Below, piece by piece: positions 61,619 through 64,000 of a stretch of DNA of 64,000 nt. The first letter of the stretch is position 1, and the number at the start of each line of letters is the position of its first letter. The position numbers and the translations under genes were made by a program. The DNA is taken from the NCBI RefSeq assembly GCF_036625275.1, contig NZ_JAZKUD010000002.1:124001-188000 (forward strand). The letters run 5' to 3'. A model generated the notes under the pieces. The model saw nothing but the letters and a program-made list of their open reading frames with translations, searched no databases and was not told the DNA's origin. This DNA is from Accumulibacter sp036625275. Its GTDB lineage: Bacteria; Pseudomonadota; Gammaproteobacteria; Burkholderiales; Rhodocyclaceae.

Positions 61619-63535
61619 TCAGATCTTTTGGTATACCTCGGCACCGGCCTTGACGAATTCGATGGCTTTGCCTGCCATTCCCTTGGCCAGCGCCTCGGTT
61701 TCGCTCACCCCCTGCTCGATGGCAAACTCCCGCACTTCCTGAGTAATCTTCATGGAGCAAAAATGTGGGCCACACATCGAGCAAAAATGCGCAACTTTTG
61801 CCGAATCCTTGGGCAAGGTTTCGTCATGAAACTCTCGCGCCTTGTCCGGGTCTAGCCCCAGGTTGAATTGATCTTCCCAACGGAATTCGAAGCGCGCCTT
61901 CGACAAGGCGTTGTCACGGATCTGCGCACCCGGATGACCCTTGGCAAGATCAGCCGCATGGGCGGCCAGCTTGTAGGTGATGATTCCGGTCTTGACATCG
62001 TTCTTGTCGGGAAGACCCAGGTGTTCCTTGGGCGTCACGTAGCAGAGCATGGCTGTGCCGAACCAGCCGATCATCGCTGCACCGATTCCGCTGGTAATAT
62101 GATCATAACCGGGTGCAATGTCGGTAGTCAGCGGTCCCAGGGTATAAAATGGGGCCTCCCTGCAGAAGGAAAGCTGCAAATCCATGTTCTCCTTGATCAT
62201 GTGCATCGGCACATGGCCGGGTCCCTCGATCATCACCTGCACATCGTGCTTCCAGGCGATATCTGTAAGTTCCCCGAGAGTCTTCAACTCACCAAGTTGG
62301 GCCTCGTCGTTGGCATCGTAGATCGACCCCGGACGCAACCCATCACCGAGGCTGAAGGACACATCATAGGCCTTCATGATCTCGCAGATTTCCTCGAAGT
62401 GGGTGTAGAGAAAGCTTTCCCGGTGATGGGCCAGACACCACTTGGCCATGATCGACCCCCCTCGCGAAACGATTCCGGTCAGGCGTCCAGCGGTCAGTGG
62501 CACATAACGCAAGAGCACGCCGGCATGGATCGTGAAGTAGTCGACCCCCTGCTCCGCCTGTTCGATGAGCGTGTCGCGGAAAATCTCCCAGTTCAGGTCT
62601 TCGGCTTTGCCATTGACTTTTTCGAGAGCCTGATAGATCGGCACCGTTCCGATCGGTACCGGACTATTGCGAATGATCCACTCACGCGTTTCATGGATAT
62701 TCTTCCCGGTCGACAGATCCATCACGGTGTCCCCACCCCAGCGGATGGCCCAGGTCATTTTTTCGACTTCTTCCTGGATGCTCGAACCAAGTGCCGAGTT
62801 GCCGATGTTGGCATTGATCTTGGTAAGGAAGTTGCGGCCAATGATCATCGGCTCGCTTTCCGGATGATTGATATTGCACGGGATGATTGCCCTGCCCCGC
62901 GCAACTTCGGAGCGCACGAACTCCGGACTGATTTCGTCAGGGATGCTGGCACCATAGCTGTTGCCGGGATGCTGACGACAGAGAATTTCAGCAAGACGCT
63001 GCCCTTGTGGACCTGAAGTCTTGATCTGCTCGATATAGGTGCGCCGGTTGTTGTTTTCCCGGATTGCGACATACTCCATCTCCGGGGTGATGATACCGCG
63101 CCGTGCATAGTGCATCTGACTCACGTTGGCCCCTGGCCTGGCGCGCAGGGGCCAACGCCGCAGGCCTGGAAAGCGCAATTCATCAAGTGCTCCATCGGCC
63201 GCGCGGAGGCGACCGAAGGCCGAACTCAAACTGGAAAGCGGCTCGCTATCAGCTCTCTCGGCAATCCACTGTGCACGCAATGCCGGTAGCCCCTGGCGAA
63301 CGTCGATATTTGCCTGTGGATCGGAATAGGGTCCGGAACAATCATAGACATAAATTGGCGGGTTTTGCTCGCCCCCGAAAGCCGTGTCGGTATCCGACTG
63401 CGTAATCTCGCGCATCGGTACGCGAATGTCCGGCCGGCTGCCGACCACGTAAATCTTTCGGGAATTGGGCAGCGGCTTGATCGCGGCCTCGTCCACATGA
63501 GCGTCGGCAGCAATGAATTTTTCGTTAGCGTTCAT
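61619..63535 (-). CDS. thiC: Phosphomethylpyrimidine synthase ThiC
   Basis: A 638-residue radical SAM enzyme. The C-terminal CSMCGPHFCSM supplies the unusual CX2CX4C cluster site. Blocks TQMHYARRGIITPEMEYVAIREN, RWGGDTVMDLSTGKNIHETREWIIRNSPVPIGTVPIYQALEKV and GDGLRPGS are characteristic. It converts aminoimidazole ribotide to hydroxymethylpyrimidine phosphate for thiamine. GCAAGGAAATACC precedes the ATG. I could not see a THI-box (TPP riboswitch) upstream. Confidence 0.97.
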   Translation of the reverse strand: MNANEKFIAADAHVDEAAIKPLPNSRKIYVVGSRPDIRVPMREITQSDTDTAFGGEQNPPIYVYDCSGPYSDPQANIDVRQGLPALRAQWIAERADSEPLSSLSSAFGRLRAADGALDELRFPGLRRWPLRARPGANVSQMHYARRGIITPEMEYVAIRENNNRRTYIEQIKTSGPQGQRLAEILCRQHPGNSYGASIPDEISPEFVRSEVARGRAIIPCNINHPESEPMIIGRNFLTKINANIGNSALGSSIQEEVEKMTWAIRWGGDTVMDLSTGKNIHETREWIIRNSPVPIGTVPIYQALEKVNGKAEDLNWEIFRDTLIEQAEQGVDYFTIHAGVLLRYVPLTAGRLTGIVSRGGSIMAKWCLAHHRESFLYTHFEEICEIMKAYDVSFSLGDGLRPGSIYDANDEAQLGELKTLGELTDIAWKHDVQVMIEGPGHVPMHMIKENMDLQLSFCREAPFYTLGPLTTDIAPGYDHITSGIGAAMIGWFGTAMLCYVTPKEHLGLPDKNDVKTGIITYKLAAHAADLAKGHPGAQIRDNALSKARFEFRWEDQFNLGLDPDKAREFHDETLPKDSAKVAHFCSMCGPHFCSMKITQEVREFAIEQGVSETEALAKGMAGKAIEFVKAGAEVYQKI

Positions 63536-63768
63536 GGTATTTCCTTGCTTGATTGACTTGGCACCCCGATGTGTCCGCGCAACTTACTGGAAATGCCAGG
63601 CTTTAGCAAGAATATCGACAGCCCACGGAAGCGTCGGAACGACGCGCGGGAAGGAGCTACATGGGGGCAAAATCAACAGGGAGAAGGGGCTAATGGTCGC
63701 GCTGCCTGACGACCATGACCACAGCACGGTCTGCGGCTTTCTGGCAGTAGCAGTGCGCCTGCCTGACT
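63536..63768. other. Intergenic region between thiC and tRNA-Glu
   Basis: 233 bases. GCGTCG-GAA-CGACGC at 63636-63650 forms a small hairpin. CTGG-N5-CCAG occurs on the thiC strand, but the CTGAGA and GGGG parts of a TPP riboswitch are missing. A weak TTGCTA-N17-TAAGTT pair could be the thiC promoter. Nothing else is recognised. Confidence 0.5.
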
Positions 63769-63844
63769 TGGCGTCCCCACGGGGATTCGAACCCCGGTAC
63801 CTACCGTGAAAGGGTAGTGTCCTGGGCCTCTAGACGATGGGGAC
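63769..63844 (-). tRNA. tRNA-Glu (anticodon TTC)
   Basis: A 76-base cloverleaf on the minus strand including an encoded CCA. It starts GTCCCCATCGTCTAGAGG, has the anticodon loop CTTTCAC (anticodon TTC), a TTCGAAT T-loop and ends GGGGACG-CCA. Confidence 0.97.
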
Positions 63845-63867
63845 CCGGAAAATCTCTTTCGAAATGC

Positions 63868-63943
<76 letters not shown>

Positions 63944-63958
63944 TCGAAAGAGGATTGG

Positions 63959-63987
63959 ATTATAGGGCCCCAAGCGGCTATTGTAAA
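63959..63987 (-). promoter_or_regulatory. Sigma-70 promoter of the tRNA-Ala/tRNA-Glu unit
   Basis: On the minus strand TTTACA (63982-63987) and a perfect TATAAT (63959-63964) are separated by 17 bases, 15 bases upstream of the tRNA-Ala 5' end. Spacing and sequence are near consensus. Confidence 0.85.
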
Positions 63988-64000
63988 GTGGAAGTGACGG

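Noticed and set aside
63513..63809. 98-codon plus-strand frame over thiC leader and tRNA-Glu
   Set aside because: It reads through a tRNA gene and the thiC start; spurious.

Overview
The window reads as chromosomal DNA of a GC-rich betaproteobacterium. Gene order (mlaFEDACB-yadGH-ibaG-murA; kdsD-kdsC-lptC-lptA; rsmB-DUF4390-ntrY-ntrX-trkA-trkH-hemE-priA; def-fmt-htpX beside dprA and a topB-like gene) is typical of Rhodocyclales. Tandem phasin genes imply polyhydroxyalkanoate storage, so an Accumulibacter- or Dechloromonas-like organism is plausible; this is inference from gene content, not a database match. No insertion sequence, prophage, CRISPR array or rRNA gene was found.

Layout. 1-5984 (- strand): lipid-asymmetry ABC system (Mla), a second ABC exporter, a BolA-like protein and the start of murA. 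6113-23526: a complete-looking MSHA-type (type IV-like) pilus locus: sigma-54 activator, ExeA/MshM-like ATPase, secretin, TPR protein, GspE/MshE ATPase, GspF/MshG platform, PilM/PilN-, PilO- and MshK-like assembly proteins, two prepilin-like proteins, a membrane adenylate cyclase, a histidine kinase on the opposite strand, and a major-pilin candidate behind a recognisable -24/-12 promoter. 23743-26484: Kdo synthesis and LPS export. 26738-27892: two phasins behind a strong sigma-70 promoter. 27957-36364: CinA-like protein, HrpA helicase, ROK sugar kinase, MFS carrier and an unknown membrane-anchored protein. 36506-50042 (- strand): exopolyphosphatase, PriA, HemE, TrkH/TrkA potassium uptake, NtrX/NtrY two-component system, DUF4390 and RsmB. 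50132-61517: cation exporter, S1/P1 nuclease, HtpX, Fmt, Def, LysM protein, DprA, topoisomerase III, OxyR, RsuA and a DUF1840 protein. 61619-63943 (- strand): ThiC and tRNA-Glu and tRNA-Ala.

Two observations stand out. First, two identical, perfect 16-bp parS palindromes (51991-52006 and 59345-59360) lie 7.4 kb apart, and the priA-hemE intergenic region holds a perfect DnaA box, near-match boxes, an AT-rich stretch and an IHF-like site. Together these suggest an origin-proximal segregation region. Second, the pilus locus appears wired to three signalling inputs at once: a sigma-54 two-component pair, an in-operon class III adenylate cyclase, and an MshE ATPase with a predicted c-di-GMP-binding N-terminus.

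Start codons were chosen from Shine-Dalgarno sequences, family length and gene overlaps and differ in several places from the longest possible reading frame.
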